12,225 nt of DNA, from positions 1 to 12,225 of the forward strand of contig JAGQLJ010000025.1 in NCBI GenBank assembly GCA_020429495.1, written 5' to 3'. A program made the translations under genes and the position numbers. How positions within the stretch are numbered: the stretch's first letter is position 1; every line of letters starts with the position of its first letter. The notes beneath the pieces were generated by a model that was not told the DNA's origin, made no database searches, and saw nothing but the letters and a program-made list of their open reading frames with translations. The DNA comes from Candidatus Dojkabacteria bacterium (GTDB lineage: Bacteria > Patescibacteriota > Dojkabacteria > J137). Of this stretch, positions 6,631 through 12,225 are shown in pieces.

Positions 6631-7790
6631 TTTAGAATGTCTTTAATAACTTTAGCTATATCCTGTGAAGCATTTAGGTTTATTTTTTCTTTTGCTTTAA
6701 GCTTTACTTCAAATAACTCTTGATCATTAAAAGCCCTACCTTCATTTATCAAATGTATTGATTGATTAATTGAAGATTCAATATCGTGTGAAGTTAGGTT
6801 GTTACTTTGTATAAGTTTTTTAGCTAGTCCAATAGATACAAGATAGTTGGCATTTTTATCTTGTTCTCCACCTGATGCCCAAGGAATTGGGATCAGTATT
6901 GCCAACTTACCTAAAGCAAGTATTTCAGCTACAGTATTTGCTCCTGCTCTAGAAATAAGTAAGTCAGATTTATTTAAAACTTCACCAATTTCTTCAGAGC
7001 TGATGTAATCTTTTACAATATAATGATTTCTTTTTTCTTCACTTAAGGATTCTCTTAGGTTGCTTGCTTTTTGAAAATCATCAGTTATTGTTGAGTTTCC
7101 AGTTTGATGAACAATATTTACAGAATCTAAAAGCTTTTCAACAATTTCAAAAACTCTTTTATTAATTTCGTGAGCACCTTGATTACCTCCAGTTATGTAG
7201 ATTGTGGGCTTAGACTTGTCAAAGTCATGCAATAGGTTGCTTTTTATTTCAAAAATATCTTTTCTAATTGGATTCCCGGTTAAAATTGTCTTATTTTCTG
7301 GAAAAAATTTAAGTGAGTCTTCCCAACTAACTAAAATTTTATTAGCAAATTTTGCGATTAATCTATTAGCCATACCACTAACCACTGTTTGCTCATGTGT
7401 TACTACTTTCTTACCAAAAACTCTTCCCCAAAATGCAATTGGTACTGCATTAAAGCCACCAAAGGTTAAAATTAATTTGGGTCTTACACTTAAAATGACA
7501 AAGAATCCTCCAATAAAACCTTTTATTAGTAAAAATAATTCATAGAAAAATTTTATAAAAGAAGCAAGGTCTTTTGCTCTTAATAATTTCCCTGAATTGA
7601 ATTCAATAAATTTGAGTTTATAGTTTTCTGTAACAGTTAAGAATTCCGCAGAAGCATTTTTGTTACCTCTTTGATTATGCTTTTCTCCTACCCAGATAAA
7701 CTCATAATTTTCTTCATTTAATAATTCATCCAAAACAGCAAAAGCTGGAGTTGCGTGTCCACCAGTTATCAGAATTTTTTTCTTATTCAT
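6627..7790 (-). CDS. murG: MurG: UDP-GlcNAc-undecaprenyl-pyrophosphoryl-MurNAc-(pentapeptide) GlcNAc transferase
   Basis: Final cytoplasmic step of lipid II synthesis: transfers GlcNAc from UDP-GlcNAc to lipid I at the inner membrane face. GT-B fold, 387 residues (family about 350-390). Seen: N-terminal glycine loop (ITGGHATPAFAV, 8-19), GGFNAVPIAFWG (111-122), HEQTVVSGMANR (132-143, matching the acceptor-site HEQN...G.ANR), GNPIR (172-176), GGNQGAHEIN (201-210) and the donor-site SRAGANTVAEI (280-290, Glu289), ending in IPIPWASGGEQDKNA. The first loop is shorter than the usual GGGTGGHxxPA, a form I recall from candidate-phyla MurG. It lies alone rather than in a dcw cluster, overlaps the convergent Cache gene by 4 bp, and has a promoter suggesting a leaderless mRNA. 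Identity is strong; acceptor specificity is inferred. Confidence 0.92.
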   Translation of the reverse strand: MNKKKILITGGHATPAFAVLDELLNEENYEFIWVGEKHNQRGNKNASAEFLTVTENYKLKFIEFNSGKLLRAKDLASFIKFFYELFLLIKGFIGGFFVILSVRPKLILTFGGFNAVPIAFWGRVFGKKVVTHEQTVVSGMANRLIAKFANKILVSWEDSLKFFPENKTILTGNPIRKDIFEIKSNLLHDFDKSKPTIYITGGNQGAHEINKRVFEIVEKLLDSVNIVHQTGNSTITDDFQKASNLRESLSEEKRNHYIVKDYISSEEIGEVLNKSDLLISRAGANTVAEILALGKLAILIPIPWASGGEQDKNANYLVSIGLAKKLIQSNNLTSHDIESSINQSIHLINEGRAFNDQELFEVKLKAKEKINLNASQDIAKVIKDILN

Positions 7791-7796
7791 ACTATG

Positions 7797-7825
7797 ATTT
7801 TAAAGCTACATGCTTAAAGCTGCAA
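7797..7825 (-). promoter_or_regulatory. Putative murG promoter giving a leaderless transcript
   Basis: On the minus strand TTGCAG (7825-7820), a 17-nt spacer and TAAAAT (7802-7797) form a good sigma70-like promoter. Transcription about 7 nt downstream of the -10 would begin at or next to the A of the murG ATG (7790). Most of the promoter lies inside the tandem 14-mer. Confidence 0.5.
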
Positions 7826-7827
7826 GC
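7800..7827 (+). repeat. Tandem 14-mer direct repeat (two copies)
   Basis: TTAAAGCTACATGC (7800-7813) is followed directly by TTAAAGCTGCAAGC (7814-7827), identical at 12 of 14 positions. Similar AAGCTRCAAGC-type short repeats occur in intergenic regions of some bacteria, as far as I recall. Here the repeat overlaps the inferred murG promoter. Confidence 0.7.
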
Positions 7828-7830
7828 AAG

Positions 7831-7891
7831 AAAAGTATTCAGTAATCAGTTTTCAGTTAAGAACTGAGTACTGATAACTATTAATACTTTT
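7831..7891. repeat. 61-bp imperfect palindrome between divergent genes
   Basis: The outer arms AAAAGTATT (7831-7839) and AATACTTTT (7883-7891) are perfectly complementary. Inside, ATCAGT pairs with ACTGAT and TCAGTT with AACTGA around an AAG centre (7859-7861). I count 24 Watson-Crick pairs plus one G-T, interrupted by small internal loops. It lies between the inferred murG and SDR promoters, upstream of both, so it is not a conventional terminator. It may be a palindromic mobile repeat or a regulatory or cruciform-forming site. Confidence 0.8.
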
Positions 7892-7914
7892 AGTACCAAC
7901 TTTTCAGATGCAAT

Positions 7915-7920
7915 TATGAT
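7915..7920 (+). promoter_or_regulatory. Putative -10 element of the DltE-like dehydrogenase gene
   Basis: TATGAT lies 12 nt before the ATG at 7933, so the leader would be about 6 nt or less. No clear -35 box is visible upstream. Confidence 0.35.
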
Positions 7921-7932
7921 ATCCTAATTTAT

Positions 7933-8706
7933 ATGAATGTAGTTTTAATAACAGGAGCTTCAAGTGGTATTGGTAAGGAGTTTGCAGAAATTTATGCAGC
8001 AAATAAATCTAATCTTTTACTAGTTGCCAGAAGTGAAGACAAACTAAAAGAAATTGCTTCAAATCTATCCTCAGGTTACGGTATAGAAGTAGATATTTTT
8101 GTTAAAGATTTATCTGAAGAGAATGCTGTGAATGAGCTTATGCAGTATATTAACGAGAAAGGTTATTTAGTTACAGATTTAATCAATAATGCCGGGTTTG
8201 GAGATTATGGAAGCATTATAGAAACAGACTGGACAAAAGAAAGCAACATGATTCATGTAAATATTGTAACTGTTGTACACTTAGCTAAAGAGATTGCTAA
8301 GCACATGGTTAGTAACAATATAAAAGGTAAAATTTTAAATGTTGGCTCAATTGCAAGCTATATGCCAAATCCCTTTATGTCTGTTTATCATGCTTCTAAA
8401 TCCTTTGTGCTTTCTTTCTCTCTTGGAATTAGAGAAGATTTAAGACGAAAAGGAATAACTGTAACTGTACTCTGCCCTGGAGTAACGGCTTCAGGCTTTC
8501 AAGAGCGAGCAAACATAACAAATGCTAGCTTTATAAAAGGTAGAAGCATGCCAACTTCAAAAGAAGTAGCAGTTTATGGATATAGCCAATTGCAGAAAGG
8601 AAGAGCTATTGCACTGCATGGTTTTAGAAATAGGTTTTTAGTATTTTTAATGAGATTTATTCCAAAAACATGGGTTACTGCTATTGCATATAATTTATCT
8701 AAGTAA
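7933..8706 (+). CDS. Short-chain dehydrogenase/reductase, DltE-like (COG0300 type)
   Basis: Classical SDR with a Rossmann fold, 257 residues. Seen: cofactor loop TGASSGIG (7-14); Arg33 after the second strand (LLLVARSEDKL), which favours NADP(H); NNAG (85-88); Asn110; catalytic Ser139 in VGSIAS, Tyr152 and Lys156 in YHASK; and CPGVTASGF after the active site. The full Asn-Ser-Tyr-Lys tetrad is present, so it should be an active oxidoreductase. The FSLGIREDLRRKGI segment and the C-terminal MPTSKEVAVYGYSQLQKGRAIALHG-like region fit the DltE/YqjQ-type group, whose substrates are mostly unknown. It is probably cytoplasmic. The gene stands alone in a 5'-to-3' sense: divergent from murG and 76 nt before the DUF4386 gene, with which it could be co-transcribed. 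Confidence 0.92.
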   Translation: MNVVLITGASSGIGKEFAEIYAANKSNLLLVARSEDKLKEIASNLSSGYGIEVDIFVKDLSEENAVNELMQYINEKGYLVTDLINNAGFGDYGSIIETDWTKESNMIHVNIVTVVHLAKEIAKHMVSNNIKGKILNVGSIASYMPNPFMSVYHASKSFVLSFSLGIREDLRRKGITVTVLCPGVTASGFQERANITNASFIKGRSMPTSKEVAVYGYSQLQKGRAIALHGFRNRFLVFLMRFIPKTWVTAIAYNLSK

Positions 8707-8782
8707 AATTCCCATTAAGAATAATTATTATGTTACCATTTAACCTGTATCTTATTTTTAAATTACTTGTTAGAAGTTATGC

Positions 8783-9469
8783 ATGTTTAATCTAAACTCA
8801 TTAACACACAAACAGATTGTAAATTACTTAAGAATTATGTATCCAGCATGGATGATTGTTGGAATGTTTAGTTTACTCTATATTCCATCTTTAATTATTG
8901 GAGAGAATGCTTCTGAAACTGCAAATAATATTATTCAAAATGAAACTACGTTTAGATTAGGAATCGCAGCTGGGTTAATTACACAACTTTTTCAAATAAT
9001 TGTGGTTTTATTTTTATATAAGCTTTTTGCTTCAGTAGATAAAGGTATGGCTAAGTTTCTGATTGTTGTAGCTTTAATTGGAGTGCCTATTTCTATGGCA
9101 AGCTATGCTTTTAAATTAGGAGCTGTCGAATTAGTGCATGGAGAATCTTATTTATCATCATTTAGTACAGATCAACTACAGTCGCTAGCAATGTACGCAT
9201 TTAACTTAAGCGAACATATGGTAGAAATTGCCTCAATCTTCTGGGGAATTTGGTTATTACCAATTGGTTACTTAGTAATTAAATCAAAATACATGCCTAA
9301 ATTTATTGGCTGGGCCTTATATGCTGGTGGAATTGGATATTTAATTAGTGCTTTTACTAATTTTATTATGCCAGGTGCTGAAGCTTTACTATCAATTGCT
9401 GAAGTTTTAACCTTTGGTGAAATGATATTTATTTTCTGGTTATTCTTTAAAGGTATAAAAATTAAATGA
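8783..9469 (+). CDS. DUF4386-family integral membrane protein
   Basis: 228 residues with about six hydrophobic helices (roughly 20-40, 57-84, 90-112, 141-167, 173-195, 200-223). The pattern matches what I know of the DUF4386 family: a first helix after an RI-x-YPAW-like start, SLAMYAFNLSEHMVEIASIFWGIWLLPIGYLVIKS, and a later helix beginning MPKFIGWAL. The family is uncharacterised; it sits in the cytoplasmic membrane. The stop is TGA inside ATGA, so the DUF1801 gene starts within it (overlap 9466-9469) and is translationally coupled. This is useful evidence that UGA terminates in this genome. The start ATG at 8783 has only a weak GAAG upstream. Members of DUF4386 often sit near small accessory genes of unknown role. 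Confidence 0.85.
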   Translation: MFNLNSLTHKQIVNYLRIMYPAWMIVGMFSLLYIPSLIIGENASETANNIIQNETTFRLGIAAGLITQLFQIIVVLFLYKLFASVDKGMAKFLIVVALIGVPISMASYAFKLGAVELVHGESYLSSFSTDQLQSLAMYAFNLSEHMVEIASIFWGIWLLPIGYLVIKSKYMPKFIGWALYAGGIGYLISAFTNFIMPGAEALLSIAEVLTFGEMIFIFWLFFKGIKIK

Positions 9470-9858
9470 AAGAAGAAATTAAGGAATATAACGAAAAATT
9501 GGGTGATAGCGATAAAAAAATTGCTAATACTCTAGCAAAAATTATTGACGCTAATTTAGAAAAATCCGAAAGTAAACTATGGCACGGAGGTCCAGTTTGG
9601 TTTTTGGAAGGAAACCCAATTGTAGGTTATTCAAAACTGAAAGATTCAGTTAGATTAATGTTTTGGAGTGGAATGGATTTTGATGAAGAAGATTTAAAAC
9701 CAGGCAGTGGTAAATTTAAAGATGCTCATATTGACTATACTGAAGAAGATCAAATAAACAAAGCAGATGTAAAAAGATGGTTAAAGAAAGGCGAAGAAAT
9801 TCAGTGGGACTATAAAAATATTGTGAAGAGAAAAGGTGAGCTATTAAGACTTAAATAG
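9466..9858 (+). CDS. DUF1801-family protein
   Basis: 130 residues, cytoplasmic, no signal or membrane segment. It matches the DUF1801 family: WHGGPVWFLEGNPIVGYSK (about 39-57), VRLMFWSGMDFDEEDL (62-77), KFKDAHIDYTEEDQI (84-98), and a C-terminal RWLKKGEEIQWDYKNIVKRKG. The fold is known from structural genomics but the biochemical role is not established; some relatives have been linked to iron-chaperone-like proteins, which I would not extend here. The start codon overlaps the stop of the DUF4386 gene (ATGA). The 3' end overlaps the convergent FabG-like gene by 8 bp, leaving no room for a terminator. Confidence 0.9.
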   Translation: MKEEIKEYNEKLGDSDKKIANTLAKIIDANLEKSESKLWHGGPVWFLEGNPIVGYSKLKDSVRLMFWSGMDFDEEDLKPGSGKFKDAHIDYTEEDQINKADVKRWLKKGEEIQWDYKNIVKRKGELLRLK

Positions 9859-10579
9859 TTTTTAGAGAAAGTCCACCATCAACAATTACAATCTCTCCAG
9901 TCATTGCATCATTTTCTAAAATTGCTTTTGCCATGTTTGCAATTTCGCTTGGTTCAATCATCCTTTCAATCAATTGCTCTTCACCTGAGTCTTTAAATTC
10001 TTGTTCAGATTTATCTCCCCAAAGTGGAGTTTTTACATAACCTGGTGCTACTGCATTTACTAAAATACCAGGTGCTAAATTCTTGGCTAAAACTTCTGTA
10101 TAGTGATTAAGTGCTGCTTTAGCAGCTCCATAAGGAGCAATGCCTTTGTAGCAGGCCTTTCCAAATCCATAAATTGAAGTTATATTTAAAATTTTTCCTT
10201 TATCTTCCATTAGCTCAACTGCAAGTCCTATTGTTTTTACAGCTGAGAATAAATCAATTTGAAAAACTCCTTTCCAGTCTTTTGTGTCAAATAAGCCTCT
10301 TGGCCTATTTACTCCTGCATTATTTACTAAAATATCTAAGCTACCCCATTCCTTATTTAGCTTTTCGAAAAGTGCATCAATCTCATCTTCATTTGCAAAA
10401 TCAACTTTAAACATTAAGCCATGCTCTCCAATTTGTTTTAGTGTTTCTTTTGCACCAGCCTCGTTTGAGTTATATGTAAATGCAATGTATGCACCAGCAT
10501 TAGCTAGTGTAATTGCAATAGCCTGCCCAATTCCGCTTGAGGCTCCGGTTATTAATAATTTCTTATCTTTTAATTCCAT
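9851..10579 (-). CDS. FabG-like short-chain dehydrogenase/reductase
   Basis: Classical SDR of 242 residues, close to FabG/glucose-dehydrogenase-like proteins. Seen: TGASSGIG (11-18), NNAG (86-89), catalytic Ser135 (NITSIYG), Tyr150 and Lys154 (YGAAK), APGYVKTPLW after the active site and a C-terminal VIVDGG. The position of the structural/catalytic Asn in the fourth helix (normally a [V/T]N-L-x-G pattern) reads QIDLFSAV, so Asp109 replaces Asn. The three core catalytic residues remain, so activity is still likely. Substrate is not predictable; a 3-oxoacyl-ACP reductase role is only one option, since no fatty-acid synthesis gene is nearby. It is the last gene of a four-gene minus-strand run, 8 nt after the preceding gene. 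Confidence 0.92.
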   Translation of the reverse strand: MELKDKKLLITGASSGIGQAIAITLANAGAYIAFTYNSNEAGAKETLKQIGEHGLMFKVDFANEDEIDALFEKLNKEWGSLDILVNNAGVNRPRGLFDTKDWKGVFQIDLFSAVKTIGLAVELMEDKGKILNITSIYGFGKACYKGIAPYGAAKAALNHYTEVLAKNLAPGILVNAVAPGYVKTPLWGDKSEQEFKDSGEEQLIERMIEPSEIANMAKAILENDAMTGEIVIVDGGLSLKTI

Positions 10580-10587
10580 ATTGATAA

Positions 10588-10890
10588 TTATTCAAATCTT
10601 AGCATATTAATATAACTAGATATGTCGTTTTCTGAGTAGCTGATAGATATTTCTGATTGTTGATTGAATCTATCTATAATTCTCCAAAAATCAAATGCAG
10701 AAAGCACATACTTAGCGTATTTATCTGGGTGATTTAATAAATATTCTTTAACTCCTAGCATTTGTGCTTCTAATTCTGGAGTATTTAAGTTTTCTAATAG
10801 CTGGGTAATCTCTGAAGGAAGAGTAAGTCTTAGATTAGTTTTATCAACTACTTCTACATGCTGAGTTGTATACTCTTCTGGTTCTTCCAA
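10588..10890 (-). CDS. Small hypothetical protein (unrecognised), TTG start
   Basis: I do not recognise this 100-residue protein. No signal peptide or membrane helix. The N-terminal part (HVEVVDKTNLRLTLPSEITQ) looks like a short beta-rich segment and could recall an AbrB/SpoVT-like start (a speculation). The rest is helical (LEAQMLGVKEYLL, YAKYVLSAFDFWRIIDRF). The only plausible start is TTG at 10890, one nucleotide after the DUF2200 stop; the next Met is residue 44. The junction spacing (TAA-A-TTG) implies translation by re-initiation from the upstream gene, since no Shine-Dalgarno is visible. It ends 8 nt before the FabG-like gene. Confidence 0.65.
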   Translation of the reverse strand: MEEPEEYTTQHVEVVDKTNLRLTLPSEITQLLENLNTPELEAQMLGVKEYLLNHPDKYAKYVLSAFDFWRIIDRFNQQSEISISYSENDISSYINMLRFE

Positions 10891-10891
10891 T

Positions 10892-11248
10892 TTATTTTCT
10901 TAAAATCTTATCCATATCTTTTCCTTTAGCAATTTCATCAATCAATTTATCTAAATACCTAATTTCTTGCATTAGTTTCTCTTTTATTTCTTCCACTCTA
11001 ACTCCACAAATAACACCAGTTATTAGTTTTCTATTTTCATTCATTTTTGGGGCTTCATCAAAAAATTCTTGGAAAGTAACTTCTTTTTCAATTTGTTTTT
11101 CCATTTGCTTTTGTGTATAGCCAGTTAGCCATTTTATAACTTCATCAACTTCATCTTTTGTTCTATCCTTTCTTTCTGCTTTTTTTACATAAAGTGGATA
11201 TACACTTGAAAATGTCATTTTGTAGATTCTATCGTTTGTGTCTTTCAT
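10892..11248 (-). CDS. DUF2200-family protein
   Basis: 118 residues, cytoplasmic. It matches DUF2200 along its whole length: RIYKMTFSSVYPLYVKKAERK (7-27), then TKDEVDEVIKWLTGYTQ (30-46), VTFQEFFDEAPKMNENRKLITGVICGVRVE and the C-terminal MQEIRYLDKLIDEIAKGKDM. The family is small, widely distributed and functionally uncharacterised. The ATG lies one nucleotide after the TAG of the upstream histidine kinase gene, and its own stop is one nucleotide before the next start, so it is in the middle of a tightly coupled run. Its context here (kinase, unknown, dehydrogenase) does not match a pathway I know. Confidence 0.92.
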   Translation of the reverse strand: MKDTNDRIYKMTFSSVYPLYVKKAERKDRTKDEVDEVIKWLTGYTQKQMEKQIEKEVTFQEFFDEAPKMNENRKLITGVICGVRVEEIKEKLMQEIRYLDKLIDEIAKGKDMDKILRK

Positions 11249-11249
11249 T

Positions 11250-12224
11250 CTAATTAGTTTTCAATGGAATTCTTAATGTAAAAGTCGATCCTTTACCTAA
11301 TCCCTCGCTTTTAATAATTAAATTACCCTTATGATACTTCATAATGTTCTTAACTACAAAGAGGCCAAGTCCAGTTCCACCAGGTCTAGATACATTTGCA
11401 GTTTTAGAATCTATTCGCATGAATTTTTCACCTAGCTTTGGAATATTCTTTTGATCTATACCTATACCATTATCTTCAATAGATATATCAATATAACTAG
11501 AGTCCTTTAATAGTGTTAACTTTATAATTGATTTATTATTATTTAAATTTTTCCCATATGATAGTGCATTTACTAATAGCGATTCAATACTTTCTTTAAT
11601 TCGAGTTTTATGGGCTTGAATGTAAAATTCATCCCCAAGATTATTCCTCCATACAAAACTAACATCCTTAGACTCTTCAAACTTGGTAATTTTATCAAAT
11701 ATATTTCTTACAAGACTAACAATATCAAATCTAGCTAAATTCAAGACTACTTTTTCCTTGTCTATTCTGGCAGTTTCTATCATATTATTGACTAATGAGG
11801 ATGCATGGTCCACAGCTCTATCAATAGTATCTAAGCTTTCAAAAACCTGTAGTAGTATTTTCTGCATATCATTTTTTGAGAGTATGAGATTAGTTATGTC
11901 CTTTTGATTAGGTATACTGATATTTTTTTGAAGATTAATTTCTTGAATTATTGCAGATAAGGGGGTTTTAATTTCATGTCCCATTATATCAATGATATCT
12001 TTTTGTTCACCTGCTAATGATATATATTCTTCCCGGCTTTGTAGTAGCTCTTTATTAAGTTCAAACAATTCTTCTTTTTGCTCTACTCCAGTAATTATAC
12101 TTCTGAGAAGTATAATGGAAATTATTGTTAAAAATATAAAAATTACTAATTTGATAACTTGTTCGGCAGTATTATTACTTAGTACTAATATATCAATAAT
12201 TAACAATACACTAATTATAGTTAT
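11250..12224 (-). CDS. Membrane sensor histidine kinase (5' end outside the window)
   Basis: Histidine kinase first in its operon as far as visible. The frame is open to the window end, so the N-terminus is missing; the first start codon inside the window is TTG at 12206. Counting from it: a hydrophobic helix that begins upstream (through about residue 10), a second helix about 18-40, a short coiled segment, HisKA with His77 in IMGHEIKTPLSAI, then HATPase_c with N box SLLVNALSYGK (Asn213), G1 DNGIGID, F box GEKFMRID and G2 GGTGLGLFVVK. All boxes are intact. The two closely spaced helices suggest a multi-span membrane sensor with almost no external loop in the visible part. No response regulator gene is adjacent downstream; the DUF2200 gene begins one nucleotide after its TAG. 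Confidence 0.92.
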   Translation of the reverse strand: MTIISVLLIIDILVLSNNTAEQVIKLVIFIFLTIISIILLRSIITGVEQKEELFELNKELLQSREEYISLAGEQKDIIDIMGHEIKTPLSAIIQEINLQKNISIPNQKDITNLILSKNDMQKILLQVFESLDTIDRAVDHASSLVNNMIETARIDKEKVVLNLARFDIVSLVRNIFDKITKFEESKDVSFVWRNNLGDEFYIQAHKTRIKESIESLLVNALSYGKNLNNNKSIIKLTLLKDSSYIDISIEDNGIGIDQKNIPKLGEKFMRIDSKTANVSRPGGTGLGLFVVKNIMKYHKGNLIIKSEGLGKGSTFTLRIPLKTN

Positions 12225-12225
12225 T

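Noticed and set aside
7204..7545. Plus-strand 113-codon open frame inside murG
   Set aside because: It is antisense to conserved MurG motifs, and its composition is that of a shadow frame.
7831..7891. Palindrome as an intrinsic terminator
   Set aside because: It lies upstream of both divergent genes, has no long U-tract and no gene ends there.
10284..10610. Plus-strand 108-codon open frame across the FabG-like gene
   Set aside because: It is antisense to the cofactor-binding half of a clear SDR, and its translation has no protein-like features.

Overview
The window is AT-rich (well under 40% GC by eye) and densely packed with mostly short genes, several of them in tightly spaced or overlapping runs. 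Together with weak or absent Shine-Dalgarno signals, very short inferred 5' leaders, a MurG with a compact N-terminal glycine loop, and a PAS histidine kinase whose coiled-coil linker resembles those I recall from candidate-phyla bacteria, this suggests a Patescibacteria (CPR) genome, for example a Dojkabacteria/Microgenomates-like lineage. The lineage call is inference. UGA is a normal stop here: the DUF4386 gene ends in an ATGA overlap, and reading past that stop gives no plausible protein. The UGA-recoding lineages (Absconditabacteria, Gracilibacteria) are therefore unlikely.

Left part (1-3747). A PAS histidine kinase, cut by the window edge, converges on a minus-strand two-component operon: an OmpR/PhoB-type response regulator followed by an overlapping HAMP histidine kinase. 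Divergent from the regulator is a methionine-S-sulfoxide... more exactly an MsrB-type methionine-R-sulfoxide reductase whose reading frame holds one in-frame TGA, 14 codons before the catalytic cysteine. The sequence beyond the TGA is fully family-like.

Middle (3750-6630). This part looks devoted to the cell envelope. A small acidic, Pro/Glu-rich protein with a C-terminal membrane anchor has its own good promoter and ends at a bidirectional terminator shared with a secreted protein. Then come an unrecognised 112-residue protein and a Cache-type membrane sensor that lacks any output domain and ends in a coiled coil.

Right-centre (6627-9858). A minus-strand murG (lipid II synthesis) is divergent from a DltE-like short-chain dehydrogenase. 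The 142-bp gap between them holds a tandem 14-mer overlapping a likely leaderless murG promoter and a striking 61-bp imperfect palindrome. A translationally coupled DUF4386 membrane protein and DUF1801 protein follow.

Right end (9851-12225). A minus-strand run with gaps of 1, 1 and 8 nt encodes a membrane histidine kinase (cut by the window end), a DUF2200 protein, an unrecognised 100-residue protein and a FabG-like dehydrogenase. Overall there are three histidine kinases, one response regulator and one output-less sensor, so much of the window concerns signalling at the membrane. I saw no tRNA, rRNA, CRISPR array, transposase or phage gene. No intergenic gap exceeds about 150 bases.
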